Below are positions 12,856 to 24,745 of a stretch of 64,000 bases of DNA, piece after piece. The stretch is from Zelopaecilomyces penicillatus (Eukaryota; Ascomycota; Sordariomycetes; Hypocreales; Pseudodiploosporaceae): positions 2,976,001 through 3,040,000 of the forward strand of contig VCCP01000004.1 of the NCBI GenBank assembly GCA_005765155.1. Reading direction: 5' to 3'. A program made the position numbers and the translations under genes. Within the stretch, counting starts at the first letter, position 1, and every line of letters begins with the position of its first letter. The notes beneath the pieces were generated by a model. The model was given only the letters and a program-made list of their open reading frames with translations, did not search any database and was not told where the DNA came from.

Positions 12856-13561
12856 CCGAAGAGCAATAGTCACGCGATGAGTGCAAAGAAGAGAACGGTT
12901 TTGTCTCAAAAGGAGTTGACTGCCAGATTGGAGCTACAAAGGGCCTGGGCGACTGAAAAACGTTTCCAAGTTTGTGTTAATTAGACGTATTTGACAACCA
13001 CATCGGCCTTGAGGAGAGAGCGAAGGCTGGTCCTAAGGTGAACTGACTGCCATATATGTCATTTCATACTTGGTTGGTTAGCATGTTGCTCACATCTGCT
13101 TCGAATTAGTCTCGCGCTTTTCGTATTAATTCATTCAAGCACCTAACCTGCTGTTTGCCTTCCAAAATCCCCAAAGCCCGTCCATATTCTTCCCGCAAAC
13201 AAGTGCCACGCATGTCCGTGCCCCTTTCTTCCCGCCCACTCCCAGCAATTATCTCACCAAGTGAACATCAATGTGTCTACATACTCAGGAATATGAAATT
13301 GGGGCCGCCTAGTCTCTTTTCTCTTGCAAGCAAGCGTATACAAAGCCGTTCTTGGCTCACACCGATCTACGCCTACACGCCAGCATACGCAATAGTCGCG
13401 CCTCAGAATCAAAAGAAAAACAAAACCCAACTGATTAGGTGGCACCGGTTAAACAAAGAACATGATTCCTTTCCTCCCAATTTTTTTCCAAAAAAAAAAC
13501 GAGCGCCGCGGCTATGATACCCTGTTCAATTATCCAAATACTATAGGCAAGTGTTGCGCGC

Positions 13562-13575
13562 GTGTGTGTGTGTGT
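13562..13575. repeat. GT dinucleotide microsatellite
   Basis: Seven tandem GT units follow a short GC run, in the 3' flank of the MHP1-like gene. Simple repeat only. Confidence 0.7.
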
Positions 13576-13853
13576 CAATGGATGCGTCTGCAAATGTTCT
13601 GGTTTTTGACGAGGTTGTTGCGCATGTCGTGGGTGTGTGCACCTCGCAAACTCTGGGGCGGCAACGTGATATAGAAAATGATAAAAAAGCCAGACCCGTA
13701 ATATAAAAAGATATATGTTGTTTCCGCAAACGCAGACGTAGGGTAGAAGACTTGGCGGTGGTAATGGTACAAACCAGGAGTGAACGGTTGCAATGTTTCC
13801 TGGATGGCCCTCATAATGAAACACTTCATCTTCATAAATTGAAGATAAAACGA

Positions 13854-16800
13854 TCAATCGCATATGGCATTTTCGTCTGTTAGTTGCGCTTGTATTGCTT
13901 CGCCATTACTCTCATTCGTCGAGGGTAGATTAATATTTTGCCGGGACTTCTGTTGCGCCTCGACAAACCGTTCCCAGTACTCAGGGTCACTTTCCTTCAA
14001 ACTCTTGAATAGTAGCTCTTTGTCTTCCTTGAAGGCCCGCACTGGACCCTTCTCGCGCACTCTTTGTAGCAGCTCGCCCCCCAAATCCTCAGCAAGCTCT
14101 GTTAAAATCCTCATGTGCGTAGGGTCAGATCCAATGTCATCAATGGTGCTAAACAAGTCCAGATTTTGTGTGAATCCAGACCGAAATCTATGCCCAGCGC
14201 GGTGAAACCGGCCCTCCTCTTCGGCCAATTCCTTGGACAGTATCGAATTAGATCGGGAAGGATGATGAGAGCCGTGTATTTCTGTCTCGTCTTCACCGTC
14301 CGAGACAGCGACGACTAGGCCATCCTGCGTGGGGGGTGTGGCGGAAAGCTCCTCAACAGACTGGTTAGAGGTGACGCGTGTGATAGGTATGTCATCGTGA
14401 GCCGGCTCGCGGGTGTCAGGGAACTCGTCTTCAAACCTCTTAATAATGCCTTGCAGCGTTTCGTCCAGGAATGTCAACCGCCGCAAGTTCAGCTCGTCGT
14501 CAGGGCTTGCCTTGGCCTTGTTGAGAGCTGGCTGTAGCCGGAGGCGAATCTTGCGAGCCCCAGCAAGCAAATGTTTTGACATATCCTTGGCCTTGCCACC
14601 AGTCGCTAGCCTCCGCTCGATCGTGGTCTCGTCACTGCCTCCTTCTGAATCCCGGACAAACTCGCCTGATTGTCTCTGTGAGTCATCGCCGCGATTCTTC
14701 AAGCAACAAGTAAGTGCTTTAACCACGCCAGTTCCCCCAATCACATAGTCTTCATCTGGCGCCGAGTCACCATCGTCTCCCATATCGTCCTGTTCCAGAA
14801 CATCATGACCCACTAGGTGTACTAGCACATCTGGATAGGCCACTGCCTTGGAATCTTGGCCCTCGGCGTGCGTCTCCGCCAGAGCAGAAGCCACCGCAGC
14901 GCCAATCTCCGAATCCTGCATCTGCTCCATGTTGCGCAGGCAATAAGCGACAACCTGCTTAGCCATTGCTTTGACAATCTCTCCAGACTCATCGCTCGGT
15001 ACCTCAATATCCACGCAGATGATGCTCTTTGACACTCTGGTGGCGGCCATGAGTGAGGCATACAATGCACATGCTTCCTCCTGAGCCTCCTCAGTTGTTG
15101 CATTTGCTAGTTTTATCAAATCTGTGTTTCCCAGCAAATTAATGTGACACAATGTGCGAACTTCCGGCACTATCTCTACCAAGGCAATGGCTTGCTCGGC
15201 TGACATGTTGACATCTTGCAAATGCATCCTCTTCAAGCTCTCCATCTTCGGGAGATATCTGTGACTGTGTCAGTTGTACAAATACTTTCTCACTGGCCCC
15301 AAGCTAAAGAAGAGGCAAAATTCGGACTACGTACCTTCTCAACGGGCCAACAGCACTGGGCGTTGACTGGAATAGTTCATGGTTGTGCGATAAATCAATG
15401 AAACGCAGGGGACGCAGCTTCACCAACGCCGGCAGGATCTTGCACAGCAAAGACGGCTGAAGATCGCATCCCGCAAGGCTTATAGCCAACAATGGGACAT
15501 TCTCTTTGAGAGATGATGCAATATTATCCATGTGATCCGTCAAGTCATTGCCACCCAGGTCTAATCCTTCGCATTTGCCGGACTCAAGATACCGCATTAC
15601 GTGTTGGACACCCTCCTTATCAAGACGGTTGTGAGAAACACCTAGCCGCCGCACTCCACACTGAATCAAACCGTCGATGATCGTACCCAGTTGCTCCATG
15701 CTTGGCTCTATGCCCCCTATATTAATCATTTCGAGTGTGGATCCCGCTGGCCGCTCTGCTAAAGCTCTTGCGAAGACATCGGAAATGCTGCGAGGAATTT
15801 GAGCTCCATTAGATAAACTAGCATTCTTATTTGCCGGAGCCTGTCGTGGAAAAGGAATATTGGAAATATCGAGATGCTTTAAAGATCGACACATGTAGAC
15901 AAAAAGGGATACATGTTTCCAGCCATCGGGGCCCAGCTTGTTGTCTTTCAGCACCACGCGTTCCACAAACCCTCCTTGTAGTTCCGTATCGTGTTTTGGT
16001 TTCCTACGCCTCATCCCTGGGGGTTTAGTAGCCAAGAGACCAGCAAGAACGACTCGCAAGCCTTCATCACTTAAGCCGCTATTTTCCAGGATGATCTCCC
16101 TGACAGGCACCACAGCGAGATAGTCTCCCAGAGTGACGAGATCAGGCAGCTGGAGCCAGTAGCCAGTCAAGTCAAGCTTTTCCACTATACCACTGGTTGT
16201 GGAACTGTTGGAGCTGTTGCCAAGCTGTTCTGTGATTTTTTTCAAAATAGGCGTTTCTCGTAACTGGCAACATCGACGGTACACTCTAACAGGGTTCGTC
16301 GTCGGTGAAGCTGTGGTTTTCAGGGCTCCTTTGGTGCTCAGAGCATCGGAGGATGAGTCGCTGGTATCGAAATAAATCTCCAGAGGAACAGAACCGTTGT
16401 CTTCAGCTAGTTTCCGTCTCTTTTCTTTTCTGGCCTTCCTTTCCTCCTCGCTCTTCTTTTTCTTCTCCTTTTTCTTTGTCATCTCCTTTTCTGGGGCTGG
16501 TGTGAATGAAGAAACTGATCCCGCACCATCCTTCCCTTTCACTTCTTTTGTTGAGGCTGCAGTACTTGTTATTATTTCAGGATCTTGTATTTTGCCCACG
16601 CTTGCTCCCTCCACGCCCGCTGTTCCATCTTTTGCTTCCACCGACTTTGCATTTTTTAGAGCTTCTCCCTCACCCTTTTCCGTGACCCTCTTTGTTTGAC
16701 CTTTTTCAGCAGCTTTGGGCCGCGTCTCCCCTTCTGTGTATTTTGGCATTGGTGCGATTTCAACATCGACGCAGAATGATACCTTTCTCAGTTTTGCACC

Positions 16801-17676
16801 TTTTAGTTCCACGATGGGACATCTTGCCCGATGATGATCCACATTTAAAACCTTGCGTTCCACCAGTCCATGTCCTAGTTTGCCATTGACTCCAAGCCCA
16901 CCTGATCCTGAGGAAGATAGTCGTCGAAACACGCCAAGAAAACCAGCCTGGCCGGACTTCGGGGGCGCTGGGGTGTAAGGTTCGTTGCCATCCGGCCTTG
17001 AGCCATGTTGCAGAACTGCATTCTTCGTCGGGTTAATCTTGGGGACTGGTGGATCGGTCTGTCCTGATGGAGATTGTGGCGGCGACTGGAATTGGTGTTG
17101 AGAGGCCTGAGGTGGACCTTGTGTATGTGTATGTGGTTGTTGCTGTTGTTGCACCTGCTGTACCTGTTGAGGTTGTAGGCTCGGTGTGGTAGTGGCGTTT
17201 GAATTAGAGGAGCCCGAGAACTTGGCTGAGATGTTGGAAAACCAAGAGTTGCGGCGTTGTGGTGAGGCGCCATTGGGCCCGTGTTGCTTCTCTATGGAGC
17301 TCGATCGTGAAAGGCGTCTCGGGATAGGCAAGCCATTAGACAGAGCTTGATCCTGTTGCCCTTTCCCTGACCCATTGGTTGTAGTCTCTGTAGTAGGCTG
17401 AGCGCTACCGTCTCGTGCGGAATGCCCGGGAAGCTGTCGTGGCTGCGCCGGAGAGAGCGTTCTTGACGTGACAGAGGGCTTATTGAACTTGTCTATTCTA
17501 CAAGGTTAGATCGGTCGTTTTTGTCCGTAACAGTTTGGCGAGTTGCGGCAACTGCGATGGAAACCAGGAGTCCTGAACTATGAGGGGATTCGAAGGGGAA
17601 TGGGTGGCGACTTGGACATGCCTTTGGGGGAGCCCTGCGTCATCCAACTGACATCGACACCATGAACCTGTTCCAT
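13854..17676 (-). CDS. MHP1-like leucine-rich-repeat protein
   Basis: A large fungal protein resembling those annotated as cell-wall biogenesis/microtubule-associated MHP1 homologues; its biochemical role is not known from sequence. Two exons are firm: complement 15335-17497 and 13854-15258. The intron joins LRR with YLPKMESLKRMHL in frame (GTACGT donor, CACAG acceptor). The N-terminal half is Ser/Gln/Pro-rich with a Lys/Glu stretch. Around 16.8 kb is the conserved-looking VLNVDHHRARCPIVELKGAKLRKVSF, split here as DHHRARCPIVELKG and LRKVSFCVDVE. From about 16.2 to 15.2 kb come leucine-rich repeats of the ribonuclease-inhibitor style (LKHLDISNIPF, RLGVSHNRLDKEGV, RFIDLSHNHELF). The C-terminal half is acidic and helical. 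The frame is open through 17331 to an acceptor with a CTAAC branch site at about 17500. The first exon, probably from the ATG at 17676, lacks a canonical donor, so the extreme N terminus is uncertain. Confidence 0.82.
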
Positions 17677-19283
17677 GTTGACGGACGTACACGATGCATG
17701 CGTGGACGGATGCTATACTGCTAAAACAAAAAAGAACAAAGAAAGACCGAAGAAATATGCTGTGAGATGATGGACAGAGGGAGAGAGAAGCGGAGAATCA
17801 GTTAGACGGCCGTCCAGGCCGGCGGAGATGCTGAGGTTCGGTTGCCAGCGGATCCTGCCCGCAACGGTGCTTTCTCTCGTCAGCTGCGGTCAGCTGGGGC
17901 AAGTGGGTGGAAGCATGATAAAGTTCTGGGGGTGTCGGCAAATGGATATGTAATCGGGCACAATTTAGTGACCTCGCGCCCCATAGGAATGGAGTGCAGG
18001 CGCTCTATTCCTGTAATTGGGTGGTATGTAAGCTGTTTTCGGTGCATCATTAGCGGGGTAGGGCAACTAATGGCCTGGGGGCTGCGGGTGCTTCAGGCAA
18101 TTCGCACAGAGGGTAGGCAATGGTTCGTCTCCTAATACCCGGCAGGTTGGATGGAATAGGTCAGTCAGCAGTGAGCACTACGCAACGCAGCGCTGTAATT
18201 GATTAATGGCCAGGTATTACTATTATTGTGGTGGGTCTGTCAAGACAGGTACTTCCTGGGGACACCCTCCTCCTCTATCCCAGCAGAGCGGATCCGGTTT
18301 GCTCACTTGGTTTGTTGGTTGTTTATTGGCGGTGGATGAGGCGATGCCACTGGCGTTCCAGTACTGGCTGGCTGTCCTCTCGTCAGCCGGTTTGTGCACT
18401 TTCATAGGTATCTACTCCGTACCTACCTGGCAATTACACATGAGGTACCAATTTAATACAGAACTATTAATATCAAACCGCCTAGATCAGTACCTCTTAC
18501 AAATATTCGAAGGCTGGATTTTGGGCCCTTTCCCCCCCAAACACATGCAAGCACCGAGCGAGCAGTGAGTCTTCGACCAGCCACCTATGTCCCCTTATCA
18601 TTATTGGCAGCACCGTCTCATCTTCCAATAGTGTGGCGAAAAGAGTGGGAGGGGTTGGTCAAATTGCTGAATAGAGATGCGACATGGATGCATCTCTGCC
18701 AGACATGAAAACATCTCCATTGCACTGTCTTGTGTCTTTCCTGCTACGGCACCTGTCCATACCTGGCTGAACCTGAGGTACCTACAAGTATCACTTGTTT
18801 GTACGGAGTGGCCGGAGCTGAGCTCTGTAATCTGATATGCAACTCAGTCGTTGTGTTCCCCCAAATGAGAAGTTGTGGGCTTATTAATCCACAACTAGGA
18901 ATTCTGTTATAATCTTAATATTACCCTAAAATATTAAAGATATTGTATTTATATTAACTTCTTAAATGTTACAAAATAAATGGCTTATCAACACTTATAT
19001 AATCTAATAATATAAGATTTCTTAAATTAATATAATACAGAGTCTTGTATATATTTTCTCCTGTAATAAGTCGAACCCTCTTATTGCTCTTAGAATCCGG
19101 ATAAATAGTATTATATTTTCTGATTTTTAGCATTTAAAAATACCTATGTCGGTATGAATGTAGCTAACTCAGAGGCTAACAGTTTGAGCTAATATACAGC
19201 AGCCCCCGCTCAAAGGTCAGAACAACAGACAGCTCCATTGATGCCAAGTACATCCACTCATCCTTCCTTGTCTCATTCCAAAG
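17677..19283. other. intergenic region with AT-rich island
   Basis: No supported gene. The left part is the upstream region of the MHP1-like gene, with runs such as TACTCCGTAC at 18413-18422 and TACGGAGT at 18802-18809. Composition changes abruptly near 18890, where an AT-rich island begins. Confidence 0.5.
18890..19140. repeat. AT-rich, RIP-like island
   Basis: About 250 bp consist almost wholly of A and T, rich in TA dinucleotides (for example TATAATCTAATAATATAAG), in a window that is otherwise of balanced composition. No coding frame or terminal repeats are visible. In filamentous ascomycetes such short islands are commonly remnants of repeats mutated by repeat-induced point mutation, which turns CpA into TpA. 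That origin is an inference; I cannot name the ancestral element. Confidence 0.5.
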
Positions 19284-20291
19284 TTAACCTTGAGGCAGTG
19301 AAGAAACCGTTCCTGATACACCATTCAAGATAATAGTCACCATCTGTTGGCTATCCCCGTTATAAATACGGTATACCGCCCCAGTAAAGACATGATCTCT
19401 CAAATTTTTCAACGCAACCGCGATTAACTCGTAAATCGCCTGCCTTCCTTTTTGATCCATACCGTTGAATAGTTCGCGCCAATTTGAGAAACCATGGCTG
19501 AGTTGCAGTGCAAAAGCAATAGCGTTTACTGTCGAACCAGCGTGCTGGGAAAGGCCAACTCTAAGTACGGACGTGTGGGTAGCACGCATGGCGCCGCTGA
19601 GCAGTCTGGCAATTGAGCCGGGAAAATCCTGTTCGATAGTATATACCGTGGCCGCGATACCTGCCTCAATGAAAGCAGTGGTGCGGTACATGGAAAAGAC
19701 AGTACCGCCAACTTCCCGAGATTTGATAAATACCCCGGGCGCAGCGCGGATTGCAATATCTCTAGCATTGACTCCCCGCTTTCGTCCAGAAGAAGTGTCA
19801 AGGTTGGAGAGAGGTCCGACAGCCAGCGGGAGCGGTTCTGGAGACTCGGGTGTCTCCCACTGAACTAGACTGCTGCTCGAAAGATCAATGGCTGAATCGC
19901 TGGCCATGGTTGTATCCCGTTTTCGGTTCGCGTGCCCTCGGATATTGGCATTCAGCCAACCATCATCGTAGTAGTAGTAGCCATTTTGGCAACGCGATAC
20001 AAGAATATCAAAAGACGACAATAGGGCCTTGACGGGCACAGAGTTTCCGTATCTCGTCTTCAACTCAGCCGTGCAGTCGCCATACGTGTGCGATACCAGC
20101 GTTTCGGGCACAGTGGCATAGTCGGTCTTTTCAAGATAGGTCCAGCTGGTGACTAGAGCAGTGAGAGCCGTGATGCAGTTTTCGTTGAACTTGGCTCCAG
20201 CATCGGACTAGCAGCCATAATGAGTCACAGCTCTAGATGTTTGGGCTAGTGAGAGGAGTACAGTGGTTAGGGCAGTCTTGGAGAGCCACAT
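19284..20291 (-). pseudogene. secreted-protein ORF interrupted by an in-frame TAG
   Basis: A single frame of 336 codons runs from an ATG at 20291 to the stop at 19284, broken only by TAG at 20208-20210 (codon 28). Codons 1-21 form a clear signal peptide (MWLSKTALTTVLLSLAQTSRA). The 308 codons after the TAG have sensible protein composition, with several Cys, a YYYYDD run and two dibasic Kex2-like sites (NRKR followed by D, and SGRKR followed by G), which suggest a processed secreted proprotein. I do not recognise the family. No intron that removes the TAG and keeps the frame has acceptable signals. The TAG could come from CAG by a CpA-to-TpA change, and an AT-rich island lies 144 bp beyond the 3' end. 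It may be a recent pseudogene, a readthrough gene or a sequence error. Confidence 0.6.
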
Positions 20292-22217
20292 GATAATTAT
20301 AATAATAGAGCTGCTTATTAGGAATAGTGAATCTGGCTACTACTTAGTTATCAGCAGGATGGGGATGTCTCTATATTTATACGCGAGACCACTGGTAAGA
20401 TATTGTTTCCTAGACCTTCGAGCCAAATAGCAACGATAGAAAGAAGACGCTTGTTCGATGAAAGCAAATTAACCCCAATGCGGAGAATGGGCCGTTAGTG
20501 AGTAGCGCTTTTTGCTAGTTGATGGTTCAAGCAATGGGCTGCCTTACTGTCTTAGATATGACAGGCCATTATAAAGCGAAGGTTGATAAAGCCTGATGAT
20601 GGATTACAAAGTAAGTGTGGACTAAGTAGAAGTAGTGAATCCGGCTTATCGACATGTACCTATATGAGGCTATTCAAGGCTAGTTGACGATGCTTTTGTT
20701 TTCCAAGGCGGGATAGCCGAACAAAGCTCCACAGCCCTCTTCCTTAAAATCTCACACGATGCCATAAATTCCGCGAAGCCTGAACGACATTAAATGACTC
20801 TTGAAACCGCCCCCAGAAGTACTCGTAGTTAAAAGCATATAGAAAGCTCTGAAGGCCTCTTTCGAGTCGCTACTAGGCTGTTGTGATTGAATCGCCCAAA
20901 TACATATTGCTGTTATACTATATGACATCTGTGCGGGTGTAGGTGCATCGGGCAAGTAAGTCAGTTAACCAACTACTGCCCTTTCCAAGAATAGTAGGTT
21001 GAATGTAGATGTCATAGGTGACATCTAGTGAACGAGTGTGACAGGGCCCGAGCGAGTTGCTAGCTAGATTAGGGAGAAACTAGAAGAGGAAAAAACACGG
21101 TTCAGGAATGTCATTGCTTAGGAGGGGCATCGGAAACACGGGCTTAGGTCAAGAAAAGGGTAAAACATGTAGAGAGTGGGTATAATTAAAGACATTGTAG
21201 AAGGAGGCAAGATGGTAGAATAGCTAAGGCGTGAAGACATTGTGAACCACAACATTTGGCATCATTGTTTAGCGTTTCTTAGTTGAATTCTTCTACGACG
21301 GGTTTTTATAAAAGTAGTTTTATTCCAATTGTGCGTCGTTTCCAGACTGACGATGGCAGTATGAATGGGGGAGTTCGTCCTGTTTTGGACAGCAATGGGC
21401 ACATATACATAGTACGTACTATAATTATAGATCGCCGTAGCTTAATCATCAGAAAACCTTAGAGCACAGGTCATCCATCTTGTCATGCCTTGCCTGATTA
21501 ACTCTTTGCGCGGGCGCCAGGGAGCGGGCGCCGGTACCAGTGGGATTGTGAGCGAATAACTGGATGTAGCAGCAAATTGGCTGAGTTATGGATGACTGAT
21601 TTGAGTATATTACATACCTAGTTGTATTAAGCTTAGTTTTGTTTTGTGGTAGTCTGGCGGCAAGGGACAATTGTAGCCATAAAATCGCTCCGCTAGATTT
21701 ATTATTCTCCTGTAGATGGATGGCATCTTAGTAGCCAACACGCAATCAATTCTAGGTATGTAAGGTACTAGGGTTGAGTGATTATTAGCCTCAACCCCAA
21801 CCCGTTCTCCTCAAGCTTTGTGCTATTTTTTTTTTCTTTTAAAAAAATGAATAAATTTATTTCATGTCATCAATTGTATGCGTCAAGTCATGAAGTATTC
21901 CCCGCGCAACCGACCCCTCCTTTGTCCTTGTTTACGTATGGGATCCTTCATACTTTTTGTGTGATCGAAATCACGCAGTCTGCGCACAACATGGCAGCAC
22001 GATGTGGGGTAATCGGATACTGAGTACGTATAGTTTACACCGACATATCATCAAGCAATAGACGTAATATAGCACATTTGTTTTACAAGGGAACTGTTGT
22101 TGGATTGTATAAGGCATCTTTTGATTCATTTGACCCTGAGGATGGACCCTGTCATTCCTCGTAACTCCAGACCCAAGCCAAACCGGCAAACAATCGCAAC
22201 CCGCACGATCCCATATT
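20292..22217. other. intergenic region
   Basis: About 1.9 kb between the start of the broken secreted-protein ORF and the 3' end of RPL5. I see no convincing ORF, RNA gene or repeat beyond short A/T runs near 21828-21847. Several low-complexity frames of 60-90 codons were judged chance. Confidence 0.45.
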
Positions 22218-23358
22218 TTACTCCTCAGCCAAGATCTTCTGGATCTTAGCCTGGATCTTGGCCAGCCTCTCCTCCCGGGTGATCCGGACAGCCTTGTGCT
22301 TCTTGGAGATAGCCTTCCACTCCTCCTTGGTCTTCTTGGAAGAATCATCATCAGCCTTCTTGAAGGGGTCCTCACGAATAGCCTTGTGAGCCTCGGCGTA
22401 CAGGTCCTCAAGACCATCAGCCTCAACGTCGTCGTCAATGTACTGCTGGAACTGGCTCTTGAAGCGCTCCTCATCGTCATCGGCCAAGGTCTCCATGTAC
22501 TCAGCAACGTGACCACCGAAGATGTACTTGCGGAGGGTGTCGGCGTCGAGCTCCTTGCTCTCCATGTCGTATCCGGGGAATCGCTTTTCGGAGTGGGGAA
22601 TCAGGATGCCACCGTCGGAGGCGCCCTTCATGGCACCGAATACACGGGCACCAGTGGAGGTTCGGGCAAGACCAACATCGAGGAAGGCCTTGAAGGGTCG
22701 TCGCTCGCCGTCATCGGTCTCCGCAGCCTCGGTGAGGGTGAACTCACCATCGGCCTCCTCGACACCGACGAAGTCGCCGTCAAGGCCGAGCTTCTTGAGA
22801 ACACGACGGGCGATCAGAAGACCGGTGGCATAGGCGGCAGCCCAGTTGGTGAGGCCGTGCTCAATGCCGTAAGCCTTCAGCTCGTGGGCATAAGCAGCGA
22901 CCAGAACCTTGTCACCAGAGATCTCGGAGGAGACGATCTGCATGATGATGTCCTTGTTGGTGAATCGGACGACAAGGCGGTACTTGGGCGCATTGTACTT
23001 GTTCTTGGCCTGGGTGACGAGACGCTTGCGGGCATAGTAGTCGGTCTTGCCTTCTCTTCTACGCCTGTACTTGGTCTGGTACCGGCTGCAATGACAGTTA
23101 GTGACCACCGAAGGGAAACACAATTGATTGCAATTTCTCGCAAACAGAACACACTTACCTGTAGTACGAACTGTTCTTCACCAGCTTATGGAAAGGCTGT
23201 AGAACATCATCCCCGAGTCAGCAATTTGCGCTTCAGACATGCTCGTCCTCCTTCCGAAGCAACTTGCGACGACTCTCAATCACGAGCAACTAGGCATTTC
23301 TGCCATGAAATCGAAGTATCCATTCATGGATATCTTCGCGATAGGCCTAACTTACCAT
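22218..23358 (-). CDS. rpl5: 60S ribosomal protein L5 (uL18)
   Basis: Core protein of the large ribosomal subunit that binds 5S rRNA and carries it, with uL5, into the pre-60S particle. Exons are complement 23356-23358 (only the ATG), 23159-23196 and 22218-23085, giving 302 aa, the usual length. The spliced N terminus reads MPFHKLVKNSSYYSRYQTKY, diagnostic of the family, followed by RRRREGKTDYYARKRL. The C terminus is Lys-rich. A first coding exon holding just the ATG followed by GTAAGT, and two further short introns near the start, are typical of fungal ribosomal-protein genes. Codons are strongly biased to C-ending forms, as expected for very high expression, which also leaves a long empty frame on the other strand. 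It is divergent from the HAD hydrolase gene. Confidence 0.97.
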
Positions 23359-23710
23359 TGTGACGGTATTGGTCAACAACGACTTTTTCCTTGAATTTGG
23401 AGTTGATGATGGTGGGAGAGGAAGGCGCGGAAAGTTGGTGGGGGGATTTTTTTAACCAAAGCCCTAAATTGTCGTGGCGGCCACACTCGCCTATCTGCCC
23501 CACATGGCCGGGAACCTGGGTTGGGGACGAATCACATGACCTGGAGAACCCTATCTTATCGCATTTGGAATGATGGAGCCGAAGCCGAGGTATCGCGGTG
23601 AGTTGGCCGAGTGCTTAGTATTATTATAGGGAGCTTAGGTGCTTACGCTCATTCCGAGCCGGCCAAACCATCAACACCAATTCATATGAATTAACCGTTT
23701 CTTTTTTCTC
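23359..23710. promoter_or_regulatory. shared divergent promoter of rpl5 and the HAD hydrolase
   Basis: The two start codons are 352 bp apart on opposite strands, so all upstream control of both genes is likely here. The segment has T runs near 23449-23454 and 23700-23707 and the AGCCCTAA element listed separately. No TATA box stands out. Confidence 0.6.
23460..23467 (+). promoter_or_regulatory. AGCCCTAA telobox-like element upstream of rpl5
   Basis: AGCCCTAA lies about 100 bp upstream of the rpl5 ATG (TTAGGGCT in the sense of that gene). It matches the ARCCCTAA telobox consensus bound by Tbf1-type factors, known from ribosomal-protein promoters in several fungi outside Saccharomyces. Function here is inferred from position and match only. 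Confidence 0.4.
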
Positions 23711-24745
23711 ATGGATACAGAGTCCCAATTTATTGAACAAGTTTTAGAGGGAATTGACGCCGAAATGTCAAACATAAACCGTCCAAAGGTTCTCCTATTT
23801 GACATTGGGGGTGTTTGTGTAAGTCACCATAGCTTGGAAAGCTGACCGCCTGCACTCAGCCGTCACCAATAGACGGCATCACCTCATTCCAGCCGATTTG
23901 ATTTCGAGTTTTTGGGTCATTGATTGTCTAACACCCTAAAGGTCAAATCTCCCTTCCAGGCCATCCTGGATTATGAGCTCAGTCTGAATATACCACCGGG
24001 CTGGGTGAACTACTCGATCTCAAAATCATCACCCCATGGGCATTGGCAGCAGCTTGAACGAGGGGACATTCCCATGGACAAGGCTTTCTTCGACGGGTTC
24101 AACCAGGATCTGCATATACAGATCCATTGGGAGGCGTTCTACAACCAAGAACGAGCAAAGAATTCCAGGTTATCGAAAGAGCTCCCTCCACTTCCTAAAA
24201 TTGATGGTGAATGGTTGTTCAATGAGATGATGACTGTCTCTCACAATCCTGATCCGTGGATGCTCCCGGCCCTGCAGAAACTCAAGGCCAACGGAAAGTA
24301 CATCTTGGCGGCTCTCAGCAACACGGTCATTTTCCCTCCGGGGCACAAGCTACATAAGGAGAACTATTTCGATGATCCTATCCGCAGCGTCTTTGATGTG
24401 TTCATATCGTCAGCTCACGTGGGCATCCGAAAACCGGATCCAAAAATGTACCAACTGGCCGTGTCGAAGCTCGATGAGTTCGCAAAGCAACATTCTGCAG
24501 GCCCCAGAAAAGAGGGTTTAGGATGGGAAACAGGTGTTCAGCCTGGGGACATCGTATTTTTGGATGACATTGGTGAGAATCTAAGAGAGGCACGGAATCA
24601 GGGGTTCCGTACCATCAAAGTCCAGCTGGGAAGAGCATATGAGGCAGTTGAGGAGCTAGAAGGGGTTACGGGGCTTCAGCTAGAAGGCAATCACCCCAAG
24701 ATCCCGATCAAACCGCGCCTGCACGGCCCAAAGGCAAAGATGTAA
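23711..24745 (+). CDS. HAD-superfamily hydrolase
   Basis: A haloacid-dehalogenase-like hydrolase, probably a soluble phosphatase of the group related to the N-terminal domains of epoxide hydrolase and ACAD10. Exons 23711-23818 and 23942-24745 join in phase 0 and give 303 aa. Motif I is LLFDIGGVCV (nucleophile Asp; the second motif Asp is Gly, as in the DxGGV subgroup). Motif II is ILAALSNT, motif III has the Lys in GIRKPDPKMY, and motif IV is IVFLDDIGENLREA. The intron falls directly after motif I. The C-terminal 30 residues are basic and not conserved in character. Substrate cannot be predicted. An ATG at 23767 in the same frame, 11 codons before motif I, is an alternative start. Confidence 0.9.

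Larger units (their letters stand above)
12186..13853. other. convergent 3' intergenic region of psd2 and the MHP1-like gene
   Basis: Both flanking genes end towards this 1.7-kb stretch, so it should hold two terminators and 3' UTRs. It contains a short GT repeat (about 13562-13575), an A9 run at 13491-13499 and one doubtful minus-strand ORF, listed separately. Nothing else is supported. Confidence 0.5.

Noticed and set aside
22296..23363. A 355-codon open frame on the plus strand, hydrophobic and Leu/Val/Gly-rich
   Set aside because: It lies exactly opposite the RPL5 gene. The strong C-ending codon bias of RPL5 removes stops from the complementary frame, and the composition is typical of such a shadow; it also reads through the RPL5 introns.
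23593..23665. tRNA-like segment containing GTTGGCCGAGTGCTTAG, resembling the D arm of a Leu or Ser tRNA
   Set aside because: No matching T arm (GGTTCRANYCC) or acceptor stem follows at the right distance, and no anticodon stem can be folded. At best a decayed fragment, more likely chance.
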